Of a stretch of 41,228 nt of DNA, positions 18,615 through 27,371 are shown one piece after another. This DNA comes from Betaproteobacteria bacterium (GTDB taxonomy: Bacteria; Pseudomonadota; Gammaproteobacteria; Burkholderiales; Rhodocyclaceae), in contig JACQYA010000002.1 of the NCBI GenBank assembly GCA_016208425.1, forward strand, positions 1 to 41,228, read 5' to 3'. The position numbers and the translations under genes were made by a program. Under the pieces are notes generated by a model. The model ran no database searches. It was not told where the DNA came from and saw only the letters and a list, made by a program, of their open reading frames with translations. The number at the start of each line of letters is the position of its first letter. Position 1 is the first letter of the stretch.

Positions 18615-21600
18615 CTAACCGGCTTCTCCGCCCGCTTTCCCGACGGTTTCCTTGCCTAGCGCTTCGGCCAGGTGCCGGATCGCGTTTACCAGTTCGCCGG
18701 TCGGCTTGCCGGCGGAAGCCATATCGCCGGCTTTGGCGAGGGTCTCGACCCGGGCTGCCAGCGCGTTCCCGGCATCCTCTGAAAAGGTCGCGAGCAAACC
18801 CTTGATGGTGTGCGCTTCGCGCCGCAACGCCACCGCATCGCCCGCGGCCAGCGCTTGCTCCAGGACGAAGCAATAACCGGGGCTATCGGCGATGTACATT
18901 TCGGCCAGCGTCGAAAACAGCTCCTCGTCGCCCCCCAACCGCTCGATGACTTGGGCACGGTTGTAGACGGCGCCTTTGTCCACGCCACCTTTTACCTCGC
19001 CCGCTGCGGCGCTCGCGCCCGGCAAACCCATTTCCCGAATTTTCGCTCCAGACACTGCGGACACAGACTCCCCTTTCATTCCCGACACCGCCGAAATTGC
19101 GGCAAACAGTTCATCCGGATTTACCGGTTTCGATACATAACCGTCCATTCCCGCCGCCAGACAGCGCTCGCGGTCGCCCTGCATGGCGTTGGCGGTCATC
19201 GCCACGATCGGCTGGTGGCCGCCCCCGCCCGCCCGCTCGCGCTCCCGTATGCGCCGCGTCGCCTCGATACCGTCCATCACCGGCATCTGCATGTCCATCA
19301 GGACGAGATCGAAGGCGTCATCGGCCAGCGCGGCCAGTGCCTGTTGGCCGTCGCCGACCGCGAGCACACGATGCCCGCGCTTTTCCAGCAAGGCGACCGC
19401 CAGACGCTTGTTGACCGGATTGTCTTCGGCGAGCAGGATGTGCAACGCCCGCGCCGACCCTTCGCCCGGATCTTCGCCAAGCCCGTCTCCGGCGCCTTCG
19501 CCGGACGCGGCGCCCCGCCCCGCGCCGTGCGCCAAACATAAGGTAAAACAAAAAACGCTGCCTCTGCCCAGCTCGCTCTCGACCCAGATCCGGCCACCCA
19601 TCAGGGTGACCAGTTCGTGGGAAATGGCCAGCCCGAGCCCGGTGCCGCCGAAACGCCGCGTAATCGAGCTATCGGCTTGCGAAAAAGCGCCGAAAACGTC
19701 GGCCTGCTTGTCGGCCGCGATACCGATGCCCGTATCGCGCACGGAAAACTGGAGGCTGACACCATCACCGTGACACGGTAGCGGCTCGACGCCGACCACG
19801 ATTTCGCCCTGCTGGGTGAACTTGATTGCGTTGCCCACCAGATTGATGAGAACCTGACGCAACCTTCCCGGGTCTCCGAGCAGATCGTCCGGGGCGCTAT
19901 CCGCCACTTCAAGGCGCAAGACGAGACCCTTCTGTCCGGCGCGCAACGACAGCGGCTTGAGCGTCTGCCGCAACTGGCCGCGCAGCGCGAAGGGGATCTG
20001 CTCGATCTCCAGTTTGCCCGCCTCGATCTTCGAGAAATCGAGGATGTCGTTGATAATCACGAGCAGCGAATCGGCCGACATCTTGACCATTTCCAGATAT
20101 TCGCGCTGCCGCGCATCCAGGTCGGTGTCGAGCGCGAGGTCGGTCATGCCGACGATGCCGTTCATCGGTGTGCGGATCTCGTGGCTCATATTGGCCAGGA
20201 AATCGCCCTTGGCCCGGTTGGCGGCCTCCGCCGCCTCCTTCGCCTGCTGCAGCTCCAGCTCGACTTGCTTGCGCCCGGAAATGTCGCGGAACAGCCAGAG
20301 ATGGCCCCGGCAGTCTTCGGGCTGGTGAATGGCCGGAAACAGGTAGATGGCGATGTGGTCGTACTCCAGCACACGGCCGTCCCGCAACCCGATCTCGCCG
20401 CCGAGCAGCGACTCCTGGGCATTCGACAGGCCGAGCACCGTCCGGTTGAAGGACTCGGGGTCGGCGGCCAGCTTCCCGCATTCGTTGAATACCGCCAGCG
20501 AGCGAACGCCGACCAGGTCCGGGCCGGCGACCGCCAGCCCGAACATGTCGCACAGCGCCTGGTTGGTCACTACCACCCGCGCGTTCTCGTCCTCGACCAG
20601 CACCCCGGCCTGCATGCTTTCGATCAGAGCCGACAAGCGCGAGCTGGTCGCCAGCAGATATTCCTCGTCGCGCTTGCGGTCGGTGATGTCCTGGAAGGCT
20701 GCGACGCTACCCACGTAAACGTCGCCTTCGTAGAGCGGGACCGTGACGACGGAAATGGGGAACAGCGTTCCATCCTTGCGCGTATAAGCGTCGAAATCCG
20801 AGCGGAAGGGGTGCCCAGAAACCACGCTGGCATGCATCGGGCATTCTGCCTCGGCAACCAGAAAGCCGGTAGCGGTCTGAAAGTGGATCAGATCGTGCAC
20901 GCCCTTTCCGAGCATCTCGTCGCGCGTCCACCCGAGCAGGCGCTCGGCCTCGGCGTTGATAAAGGTGCAGCATCCCCGCGCGTCGTTGGCGATGACGCCT
21001 TCGCCCAGCGCATCGGTCAGGCTGGTCAAAAAACGGTTGCTCTCCTCGATCACCCCTTCCTGTTCCTTCAACCGCGCCGAAGCGTGGTTGAGCGCTTCGA
21101 TGAGCTGCTGGATTTCGATGTTCCCGCGATACGCCGGCAACTGCTGTCCGCGCAGCGTATCGAGTCCGGCGGCGAACCGGGTGGCACCGCGCAATTCGCG
21201 CATCGGCCGGCCGAGAAAAAACAGCAGCAACGCCGTGCTCGCCAGGATGGAAACCGCGGCGGCCACGAAGCTCTCGATCCAGATGCGTTTGCGCGTTTCC
21301 GCCAGACGCTCGAGGGCAACCTCCATGCGCACCCAGCCGGCCTGCCCGCCCGAGCCTATCGGCTGCCACAAGACCAAACGCCGGTCGCCCGGCCTGCCGC
21401 CGTCGTTCGCGTCGACCGAAGGCTGCGCCAGAACCGGCACGGCCAGCGGATGCGCCGCAAAGTCGGCGTAAGGGACACCGCGCTCGTCTTTGCGCACCTG
21501 CGAAAGCACTTTGCCCTCCGGGCCGGCAACGCTGATCAGGCTGATTTCGGGATAGCCGGCCAGTTGCAGCAACAAGGCTTCGACACCACCGTGATCGGTC

Positions 21601-21791
21601 GCCGCCAAGTAGCCCGCCGAAGCGCCGGCCACCGTTTTTGCCAGCGCCTGCGTCTGCGCGGTCATCGTCGACTCGGCCAGGCTGCTCTGCTCCCGGGCCG
21701 TATACCAGGTGTAGGTGAAGACCATCATCGCGAACAGCAGCGATACGATGAAAACCAGTTGCGAGCTGAGACGGCGGGGAATCGATAACAT
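18615..21791 (-). CDS. Hybrid sensor histidine kinase with two PAS domains, receiver and HPt modules
   Basis: A membrane sensor of 1058 residues. Order: membrane segment 11-30, periplasmic sensor about 31-170, membrane segment 174-193, HAMP about 194-246, PAS about 254-372 (ending AAFQDITDRKR), PAS about 385-507, HisKA with His537 in MSHEIRTPMNG, HATPase about 640-753 (DPGRLRQVLINLVGNAIKF; DTGIGI; GTGLGLAI), receiver about 784-900 with Asp833 in LMDMQMPVMDG and Lys888 in VSKPV, and HPt about 950-1040 with His994 in REAHTIKG. Every phosphotransfer residue is present, so a His-Asp-His relay is expected. It lies 75 bases downstream of an HD-GYP response regulator on the same strand, its likely partner. 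The second PAS has an unusually long inserted segment. The signal is unknown. Confidence 0.95.
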   Translation of the reverse strand: MLSIPRRLSSQLVFIVSLLFAMMVFTYTWYTAREQSSLAESTMTAQTQALAKTVAGASAGYLAATDHGGVEALLLQLAGYPEISLISVAGPEGKVLSQVRKDERGVPYADFAAHPLAVPVLAQPSVDANDGGRPGDRRLVLWQPIGSGGQAGWVRMEVALERLAETRKRIWIESFVAAAVSILASTALLLFFLGRPMRELRGATRFAAGLDTLRGQQLPAYRGNIEIQQLIEALNHASARLKEQEGVIEESNRFLTSLTDALGEGVIANDARGCCTFINAEAERLLGWTRDEMLGKGVHDLIHFQTATGFLVAEAECPMHASVVSGHPFRSDFDAYTRKDGTLFPISVVTVPLYEGDVYVGSVAAFQDITDRKRDEEYLLATSSRLSALIESMQAGVLVEDENARVVVTNQALCDMFGLAVAGPDLVGVRSLAVFNECGKLAADPESFNRTVLGLSNAQESLLGGEIGLRDGRVLEYDHIAIYLFPAIHQPEDCRGHLWLFRDISGRKQVELELQQAKEAAEAANRAKGDFLANMSHEIRTPMNGIVGMTDLALDTDLDARQREYLEMVKMSADSLLVIINDILDFSKIEAGKLEIEQIPFALRGQLRQTLKPLSLRAGQKGLVLRLEVADSAPDDLLGDPGRLRQVLINLVGNAIKFTQQGEIVVGVEPLPCHGDGVSLQFSVRDTGIGIAADKQADVFGAFSQADSSITRRFGGTGLGLAISHELVTLMGGRIWVESELGRGSVFCFTLCLAHGAGRGAASGEGAGDGLGEDPGEGSARALHILLAEDNPVNKRLAVALLEKRGHRVLAVGDGQQALAALADDAFDLVLMDMQMPVMDGIEATRRIRERERAGGGGHQPIVAMTANAMQGDRERCLAAGMDGYVSKPVNPDELFAAISAVSGMKGESVSAVSGAKIREMGLPGASAAAGEVKGGVDKGAVYNRAQVIERLGGDEELFSTLAEMYIADSPGYCFVLEQALAAGDAVALRREAHTIKGLLATFSEDAGNALAARVETLAKAGDMASAGKPTGELVNAIRHLAEALGKETVGKAGGEAG

Positions 21792-21866
21792 CGCGTTGCC
21801 GGCGGATACGGGGCGTCAGAACAGGGCGTTAAAACCGGCGCGGTGATCCGCGAACGCGCCGGGCTT

Positions 21867-22919
21867 TCATAGGTTCGGGACATCCTCGTCCTGAAAGCGC
21901 GCGCGGATCGCCCGCACTTCGTCCCAACGCGCCAGAAACGCGTCGACGCACGTCGCATCGAAATGTTTCCCGGCACCCTCGCGCAGGAAAGCGGCAGCAC
22001 GATCGAGTTCCCACGCCTTTTTGTACGGGCGCTCGGAGGTCAGCGCATCGAACACATCGGCCACCGCCACGATACGGCCGAAGAGTGGAATCGCCTCGCC
22101 GGCAGTGCCGAAGGGATAACCTGTTCCGTCGAATTTCTCGTGATGCGAGATCGCAATCGAGGCCGCAGCCTGCAAGACGATAGACGCGCTACCGTTGAGC
22201 AGCTCGAAGCCGAGCGCCGAATGGCCCTTCATCAGCTCGAACTCTTCGTGGGACAGCTTCCCGGGTTTCAGCAAAATGGCGTCCGGGATACCGATTTTCC
22301 CCACGTCGTGCATGGGCGCCGCCTGCAAAATCAGCTCCTGATCGCCGAGCGGCAAACCGAGCGCCCCGGCGATCAGGCGCGAATAGTGGGCCATGCGCTG
22401 GATGTGGGCTCCGGTTTCCGGATCGCGGAACTCGGCGGCGCGCGACAGCCTGAACAGCAGTTCCTGCTCGCGCGCATGGATCTCCTCGGTCGCCTTGCGC
22501 ACTTCCGCCGCCAGCCAGGCCGCGCGGTCGGCCAGATGCCGCCGGCTGGCGCCGAGCGCCAGCATGTTGCGCACGCGCGCCGAAAACTCGATGCGGTCGA
22601 CCGGCTTGGTCAGAAAATCGGTCGCGCCGATCTGCAAGGCCTCGTAGCGCACGTCTTTGTCGTCGTTGGCGGTAATCATCAGCACCGGGATCTCCTCGCG
22701 CCCCGGAACCTTGCGCAGGCGGGCAATGAGTCCCATGCCGTCGAGTTCCGGCATCATGTAGTCGACGATAACCAGATCCGGCAAATTCTCCGAACACCAC
22801 GACAAACCCTCGAACGGCTGCGAAAAAATCAGCGGCTCGCAATCGCCCAGCTTGTTAACCAAAGCTTTCAGCAGCGCCAGATTGATATCGCTGTCGTCAA
22901 TAATCGCAACCCGGTTCAT
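21867..22919 (-). CDS. Response regulator with HD-GYP output (cyclic-di-GMP phosphodiesterase)
   Basis: Receiver domain joined by a helical linker to an HD-GYP domain, the fold that hydrolyses cyclic-di-GMP. I choose the ATG at 22919 (350 residues) because GGAGGT lies just upstream; the ATG at 22931 has no ribosome site. The receiver has Asp-Asp at the first strand (AIIDDSDIN), phospho-acceptor Asp53 in LVIVDYMMPELDG and Lys105 in FLTKPVD. The HD-GYP part (about 150-345) has the HD pair at 204-205 in MHDVGKIGIPD, HHEKFDGTGYP at 259-269 and VADVFDALTSERPYKKAW, so metal ligands and the GYP signature are intact and activity is expected. It is the first gene of a two-gene unit with the hybrid kinase and is divergent from ispZ. 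Confidence 0.95.
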   Translation of the reverse strand: MNRVAIIDDSDINLALLKALVNKLGDCEPLIFSQPFEGLSWCSENLPDLVIVDYMMPELDGMGLIARLRKVPGREEIPVLMITANDDKDVRYEALQIGATDFLTKPVDRIEFSARVRNMLALGASRRHLADRAAWLAAEVRKATEEIHAREQELLFRLSRAAEFRDPETGAHIQRMAHYSRLIAGALGLPLGDQELILQAAPMHDVGKIGIPDAILLKPGKLSHEEFELMKGHSALGFELLNGSASIVLQAAASIAISHHEKFDGTGYPFGTAGEAIPLFGRIVAVADVFDALTSERPYKKAWELDRAAAFLREGAGKHFDATCVDAFLARWDEVRAIRARFQDEDVPNL

Positions 22920-22943
22920 CCCGACCTCCATCCACTGTGATCG

Positions 22944-22952
22944 AGTATAACA
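22944..22952 (-). promoter_or_regulatory. Candidate extended -10 promoter for the HD-GYP regulator
   Basis: On the minus strand TGT-TATACT reads from 22952 to 22944, an extended -10 element (TGn plus a hexamer matching consensus in five of six positions). There is no good -35, as is common for this class. The transcript would begin about 18 bases before the ATG at 22919. Confidence 0.45.
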
Positions 22953-22971
22953 AAGGCGTGCGCTTCAAACA

Positions 22972-23001
22972 TGGACAGCGGTTCAGAAAATCGGCCATAA
23001 T
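22972..23001 (+). promoter_or_regulatory. Candidate sigma-70 promoter for the ispZ-yciI-bolA unit
   Basis: TGGACA (22972-22977), an 18-base spacer and CATAAT (22996-23001). Both hexamers match consensus in five of six positions. The predicted start lies about 20 bases before the ispZ ATG at 23029. It faces away from the divergent response-regulator promoter only 20 bases to the left. Confidence 0.55.
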
Positions 23002-23028
23002 CGGCGCGATATTTTCTGCGGGAAGCCC

Positions 23029-23562
23029 ATGAAATTTCTTTTCGACCTGTTTCCGGTCATCCTGTTTTTCATCGCCTTCAAGTTTGCCGGGATCTTTGTC
23101 GCTACCGCCGTCGCCATCGCGGCGACCTTCGCCCAAATCGGCTGGCTGTGGTTTCGCGGCCGCAAGATCGACACCATGCTGTGGGTCAGCCTGGGCATCA
23201 TTACCGTGTTCGGCGGACTGACGCTGGCTTTGCAGGACGAGACTTTCATCAAATGGAAGCCGACCATCCTCTACTGGGCCTTCGCCATCACCCTGAGCGG
23301 CGGCATCCTGATCTTCAAGCGAAACCTGATCCGCACCCTGCTCGGCGAACAGATGACCCTGCCCGAGCCGACGTGGAACGCGCTCAACTGGTCGTGGGTC
23401 GGCTTTTTCGTCTTCATGGGCGCCCTCAACCTCGCCGTTGCCTACAATTTTTCGACCGATGACTGGGTTAACTTCAAGCTGTTTGGCGGCATGGGCCTGA
23501 TGCTCGTTTTCGTTATCGCCCAGGGTTTGTTGCTGTCGAAATACGTCGAGGAGAAAAACTGA
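23029..23562 (+). CDS. yciB: Inner membrane septation protein A (YciB/IspZ)
   Basis: An integral membrane protein of 177 residues with about five or six membrane segments. It opens with the family signature [18 protein letters not shown] and contains [31 protein letters not shown] and [17 protein letters not shown]. The family has been linked to septation and envelope synthesis, and its exact activity is not settled. GGGAAG precedes the ATG. The stop overlaps the yciI-like start (TGATG), so the two are co-translated. The pairing of yciB with a YciI-like gene is common in proteobacteria. Confidence 0.95.
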   Translation: MKFLFDLFPVILFFIAFKFAGIFVATAVAIAATFAQIGWLWFRGRKIDTMLWVSLGIITVFGGLTLALQDETFIKWKPTILYWAFAITLSGGILIFKRNLIRTLLGEQMTLPEPTWNALNWSWVGFFVFMGALNLAVAYNFSTDDWVNFKLFGGMGLMLVFVIAQGLLLSKYVEEKN

Positions 23563-23864
23563 TGTTCTACGCCATCGTCGGCGAAGATCGCCCCGGCTCG
23601 CTGGATGCCCGTCTGCAAGCGCGCCCGGCGCATGTCGGGCGGCTCGAAGCGCTGCAGGAAGAAGGCCGCCTGCTGCTGGCCGGCCCCTTCCCGGCCATCG
23701 ACTCGCCCGACCCCGGCCCGGCCGGGTTTTCCGGCAGCCTGATCGTCGCCGAATTCGCCTCGCTGGAAGCCGCCCGATCTTGGGCGGACGCAGATCCCTA
23801 CGTCAGTGCGGGGATCTACGCCCACGTCGCCGTCAAGCCGTTCAAAAAAGTGCTGCCGGCGTGA
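23562..23864 (+). CDS. YciI-like protein
   Basis: A 100-residue ferredoxin-like fold protein of the YciI family: [19 protein letters not shown] at the start, [21 protein letters not shown] in the middle (the conserved histidine and the GP motif), then [23 protein letters not shown] and the final VKPFKKVL. The role is poorly known; the family has a His/Asp pair at its putative active site. It overlaps yciB by one base and the following BolA-like gene by four (GTGA at 23861-23864). Confidence 0.93.
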   Translation: MFYAIVGEDRPGSLDARLQARPAHVGRLEALQEEGRLLLAGPFPAIDSPDPGPAGFSGSLIVAEFASLEAARSWADADPYVSAGIYAHVAVKPFKKVLPA

Positions 23865-24133
23865 GCGGGGGCAATTTTGAAAGCGCCTTGCGCAACAAGC
23901 TGGACGGGCTCGCCCCGATCCGCATCGAGCTGGCCGACGATTCGGCCAGGCACGCGGGTCACGAGGGCGCGAAAGGCGGCGGCGGGCATTACCGGCTGAC
24001 GGTCGTATCTTCCGTCTTTGCCGGAAAATCGACCGTCGCGCGCCACCGGCTGGTCTACGATGCGCTGGGCGATCTGATGCACGACAAAATACATGCGTTA
24101 AGCATCAAATCTCTGGCGCCGGACGAAGTATAA
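23861..24133 (+). CDS. BolA family protein
   Basis: A 90-residue protein that starts with GTG at 23861, inside the end of the yciI-like gene, so it is easily missed by ATG-only gene finding. It has the BolA fold pattern: a helix [27 protein letters not shown], then [19 protein letters not shown] and the hallmark [14 protein letters not shown], ending in [13 protein letters not shown]. BolA proteins act with monothiol glutaredoxins in iron-sulfur or iron homeostasis, or as stress-linked regulators; which applies here cannot be told. The final residues overlap a perfect TATAAT (24129-24134) that may belong to the next gene. Confidence 0.92.
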   Translation: MSGGNFESALRNKLDGLAPIRIELADDSARHAGHEGAKGGGGHYRLTVVSSVFAGKSTVARHRLVYDALGDLMHDKIHALSIKSLAPDEV

Positions 24134-24134
24134 T
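24129..24134 (+). promoter_or_regulatory. Possible -10 element upstream of the parvulin gene
   Basis: A perfect TATAAT overlaps the end of bolA, 120 bases before the isomerase ATG, but no -35 stands out at 16-18 bases. An alternative is TTCATT (24157-24162), a 17-base spacer and TAAAAT (24180-24185). I cannot choose between them. Confidence 0.3.
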
Positions 24135-24254
24135 TGCCGGCCGTTACAAAAAGACGTTCATTCAAACCCTGATCGTTCGTAAAATGGCTCGCGTGATTTC
24201 GGGCGCGAACCGCTCAAAACACTCCAACCCACTCATCGTTAAGGAAGAACATCC

Positions 24255-25052
24255 ATGCAGAATCTGTCGAAACTGGCAGCCGCGCTGCTCGTCAGCGCAC
24301 TCGTTTCAGCACCGGCCTTCGCCGTCGAAAAAGCCAAGAGCAAAGCCTTTGCCACGGTGAATGGAACGGCCATCCAGCAAACTACCGCCGACGCCTTCAT
24401 CGCCGAACAGAAAGCCCAAGGCGCCCCCGACGGCCCGGAACTCCAGGCGGCCGTGCGCGAAGAACTGATCCGCCGCGAGCTGCTCGCGCAGGAAGCGAAA
24501 AAGATGGGGCTCGACAAGAAGCCGGACATCACCGCACAGGCCGAACTGTCGCGCCAGGCGGTATTCGTCCGCGCTTACCTCCAACAATACGCCAAGGCGC
24601 ACCCGATCAGCGACGAGCAGTTGAAGGACGACTACGACAAGGTCACGGCGCAACTCGGCGGCACGGAATACAAGGCGCGTCACGTTCTGGTCGAAAATGA
24701 GGACGACGCCAAGGCGGTCATCGCCAACCTGAAGAAGGGCGCGAAGTTCGAGGAGCTGGCCAAGCAATCCAAAGATCCCGGCTCCAAGGAAAACGGCGGC
24801 GATCTGGGCTGGAGCAGCGCCGCCAGCTACGTCAAACCGTTCGGCGACGCGCTGGCCAAGCTCGAAAAGGGCAAATACACCGAAACTCCGGTCAAATCCG
24901 AGTTCGGCTATCACGTCATCTTGCTCGAAGACAGCCGCCCGCTGACCCCGCCGCCGTTCGAGCAGATCAAACCGCAAATGGCACAGCGCGCCCAGCAGCA
25001 ACAGATCGAAAAGATGGTTGGCGAACTGCGCGCCAAGGCCAAGGTCGAATAG
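24255..25052 (+). CDS. Periplasmic peptidyl-prolyl cis-trans isomerase, parvulin/SurA-like
   Basis: An exported folding helper of 265 residues. The signal peptide (LSKLAAALLVSALVSAPAFA) is cut near residue 23. The N-terminal part (about 30-125) is the SurA/PrsA-like helical chaperone region (FATVNGTAIQQTTADAFI, LQAAVREELIRRELLAQEAKKMG). The rotamase domain (about 137-235) contains YKARHVLVENEDDAKAVI, FEELAKQSKDPGSKENGGDLGW and PVKSEFGYHVILLEDSR, the conserved parvulin core. This is the PpiC-like exported form common in betaproteobacteria rather than full-length SurA. AAGGAAGA lies upstream of the ATG. A strong terminator follows 20 bases after the stop. Confidence 0.95.
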   Translation: MQNLSKLAAALLVSALVSAPAFAVEKAKSKAFATVNGTAIQQTTADAFIAEQKAQGAPDGPELQAAVREELIRRELLAQEAKKMGLDKKPDITAQAELSRQAVFVRAYLQQYAKAHPISDEQLKDDYDKVTAQLGGTEYKARHVLVENEDDAKAVIANLKKGAKFEELAKQSKDPGSKENGGDLGWSSAASYVKPFGDALAKLEKGKYTETPVKSEFGYHVILLEDSRPLTPPPFEQIKPQMAQRAQQQQIEKMVGELRAKAKVE

Positions 25053-25072
25053 GCCTTCTTCGTACCCAAAAG

Positions 25073-25105
25073 AGCCGGGGCGGTTTTCGATGCCCCGGCT
25101 TTTTT
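25073..25105 (+). terminator. Rho-independent terminator after the parvulin gene, possibly bidirectional
   Basis: A 9-bp perfect GC-rich stem, AGCCGGGGC (25073-25081) with GCCCCGGCT (25092-25100), a 10-base loop and then T bases to 25105. On the opposite strand the stem is followed by CTTTT, so it may also end transcription of the convergent gene that stops at 25139. Confidence 0.9.
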
Positions 25106-25138
25106 ACGTCTGCGCTGGGCGCACCGAGCGCTCGCGCG

Positions 25139-27244
25139 CTAGTCGAGCAACAGCATGAGCACGGGCGTAATGTCTCCCTTTGCGGGGAGCGGTGTGACCG
25201 GCGATATTTCCGAGTACATGCCGGTACCGTATTCGTTGCTGGCCGCAACCGCGCAGGTATACGCAACGCCCCCGGCCAGGCCGCGCACGGTAATCGGGGA
25301 ACTGCTGCCCGTACGTGTGCGGGTGGGATAGCCGCTTGCCGAACAGCTCGCGGTATAGCCAATGATGGCGCCACTACCGTTATTCGCCGGCGCGCCGAAC
25401 GTTACCGTGGCCCGCCCGCTACCTGCAGCAACCGAAACCGAGATGGGCGCGGCCGGCGCTCCGACGGTCGAGCAACCAGACCACCAGCAGTTATTCGCGG
25501 AAATGAAACTGAGGGCGGCATCGTATTTTGGCGCCTGGGTGCGCGGCTGTCCCTGGTATTCCAGCAACGCCGAATTACCGCGCGTCGCGGAGTAAACCGC
25601 CGTACTGTCGTAGACGGTAAAAAGACCTCCTCCCGCCTGTTTCCAGTAATTGAACATGGCTGTGTAGGCAGCACCCATTCTGGCATCGCGGTTGGCTGTG
25701 GCGAAAAGGTTTTGCGCGCTGGTCTTGAACGGGTCGTTGCCCGCAGTGCTCAACTCCTGGCCACCTTCATAGGCGATCAGCGGCAGGCCGTAGGTATTGG
25801 CAACGGCCTTGTTGGCATCTATCCCCATGTAGATTTGCTGCAAGGCCGCCAGTGGCTGATTATTCACGCGTGGCAGCAAACCGTTATTGATTTCCCTGAA
25901 AAGACTGCCCAAACCACCATCCGGCTCCTGAAACCAGTTGCCGACGGTCGACTGAAACGCCGCTTGCGAAATATATCCGCCAAAATAGGGGGCAATCGCC
26001 AGAACATCGATCTGTCCCGCACAGTTGTGCCCCGCTTCGGCGGCATAGAGAGGGCACGACAAGGCTTGCGAGGCCACCCATGAATTGCCGGACTGCGCGG
26101 CCATCACGCACTTGACGCGCCCGGGCTGGTCGGCGAACTCCTCTTTCCATATCCGGCAAAGCTCGCCCGTACGCATGCCAAACCAGTTGATGCGCTTGGC
26201 GAAAGCGTCGGGTGTCGGGCCGGGCCAGCGTGCGGTAGCCTGCTGCTCGACCCAGCTATTGAGCGTGATATACGGGTATGCGTTGTTCCAGGCCTCGTTG
26301 TGGTACTCCAGATAGATGGGGCGCGATGTGCTTAACGTCGCCTTCGCCAGGCGTGCGAACTGACGGACGTAGTCGTCGCTGGCCTTGGCCGGAATCTCGA
26401 ACCACGGCGATGCGTTCAATGCATTGGCAATTTCAATGGCGAACTCGATTGGCGCTCCGTCCGCTGCACCCGCCCAGCTCGCCAGCCTCATTTGCGGGCG
26501 CTCGACCCACTCCCGCACTTGGGTCGTAATCACGCTCGCCATATGCACAAAACGTAGCGCCGAAAATGGCTGAATATCCTTCAGAAAAAGAGGATGAACG
26601 TGATGATTGACATAATAAGGGTCTGTGAACGGGCGAAAAACCGCCGGACAAACCGAGGCATCTGCCGCATATTGCTTCTGATCGCCGTTGCAATCCCCGC
26701 CTGGAGGAATAACCCGGATGTTGCGCAGGTAGTTACCGGTGCGCTGAGGATCGGTCGCGCGGATAGTCAGGTAAAAGCCCTGGCTGGGCGTCACATCGAC
26801 GATATCGATTCCGGTCGAAGATGCCGCTGCGTTGCGCACGGCGTCTCCTGAGTAGGCGAGCGTACCTGCGCCTTCGTATAAGACGGTATAGCGTCCAGCC
26901 GGATAACGATTCCCGATCTCGCGCACGAGAATGGTGGTTACATACCGGTAGCGGGCGGTCGAACCCGCCGCAGGAAGGGAACGCGGCCAGCCATTCTCGT
27001 CGAGATCAAGCGACGATTGTTCGCCGCTATTCCAGCCGCATCCGTTGTCGCACTGGGTCAGCCAGACGCCACTCTCGCCGTTTCCGGCGCGCTTGAAAAA
27101 ATCGACGGTGCTCAGCTCGCTGGCCCAGTAGCGCACTTCGACGAGATTGATGCCAAGCGGTGACTGCGCGTTGTTTTGCGCCAAAACCGATCCGGCAAAA
27201 AAAGCGACCAGCAGGAAGCTTGACCAGCGAAAGAACCGATTCAT
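25139..27244 (-). CDS. Secreted protein with a probable clan GH-A-like barrel and C-terminal fibronectin III domain; function unknown
   Basis: About 701 residues from an ATG at 27244 that follows GGGAAGGG; the frame stays open upstream, but the signal peptide MNRFFRWSSFLLVAFFAGSVLAQ fixes this start. The N-terminal half (about 25-200) is beta-rich with two cysteine pairs. The middle part has PIYLEYHNEAWN (Asn316-Glu317) and LPLIAYEGGQEL (Glu493). This spacing and the Asn-Glu pair resemble the acid/base and nucleophile of clan GH-A glycosidases, suggesting but not proving a carbohydrate-active enzyme. A fibronectin type III domain occupies about 597-690, and the protein ends in ITPVLMLLLD. I do not recognise a characterised family. 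It is convergent to the isomerase gene and lies downstream of purL on the same strand. Confidence 0.75.
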   Translation of the reverse strand: MNRFFRWSSFLLVAFFAGSVLAQNNAQSPLGINLVEVRYWASELSTVDFFKRAGNGESGVWLTQCDNGCGWNSGEQSSLDLDENGWPRSLPAAGSTARYRYVTTILVREIGNRYPAGRYTVLYEGAGTLAYSGDAVRNAAASSTGIDIVDVTPSQGFYLTIRATDPQRTGNYLRNIRVIPPGGDCNGDQKQYAADASVCPAVFRPFTDPYYVNHHVHPLFLKDIQPFSALRFVHMASVITTQVREWVERPQMRLASWAGAADGAPIEFAIEIANALNASPWFEIPAKASDDYVRQFARLAKATLSTSRPIYLEYHNEAWNNAYPYITLNSWVEQQATARWPGPTPDAFAKRINWFGMRTGELCRIWKEEFADQPGRVKCVMAAQSGNSWVASQALSCPLYAAEAGHNCAGQIDVLAIAPYFGGYISQAAFQSTVGNWFQEPDGGLGSLFREINNGLLPRVNNQPLAALQQIYMGIDANKAVANTYGLPLIAYEGGQELSTAGNDPFKTSAQNLFATANRDARMGAAYTAMFNYWKQAGGGLFTVYDSTAVYSATRGNSALLEYQGQPRTQAPKYDAALSFISANNCWWSGCSTVGAPAAPISVSVAAGSGRATVTFGAPANNGSGAIIGYTASCSASGYPTRTRTGSSSPITVRGLAGGVAYTCAVAASNEYGTGMYSEISPVTPLPAKGDITPVLMLLLD

Positions 27245-27371
27245 CGCACACCCTTCCCTCAATAGCTGTGTTGCTAGCGTGAGAATACTGCCCAAGCGGA
27301 TATTCTAGAACATGTCTTCGTATTGGATCAGGCAGTCTGCGATGATGAGGAAATTCCGCGAAAAATCAACC

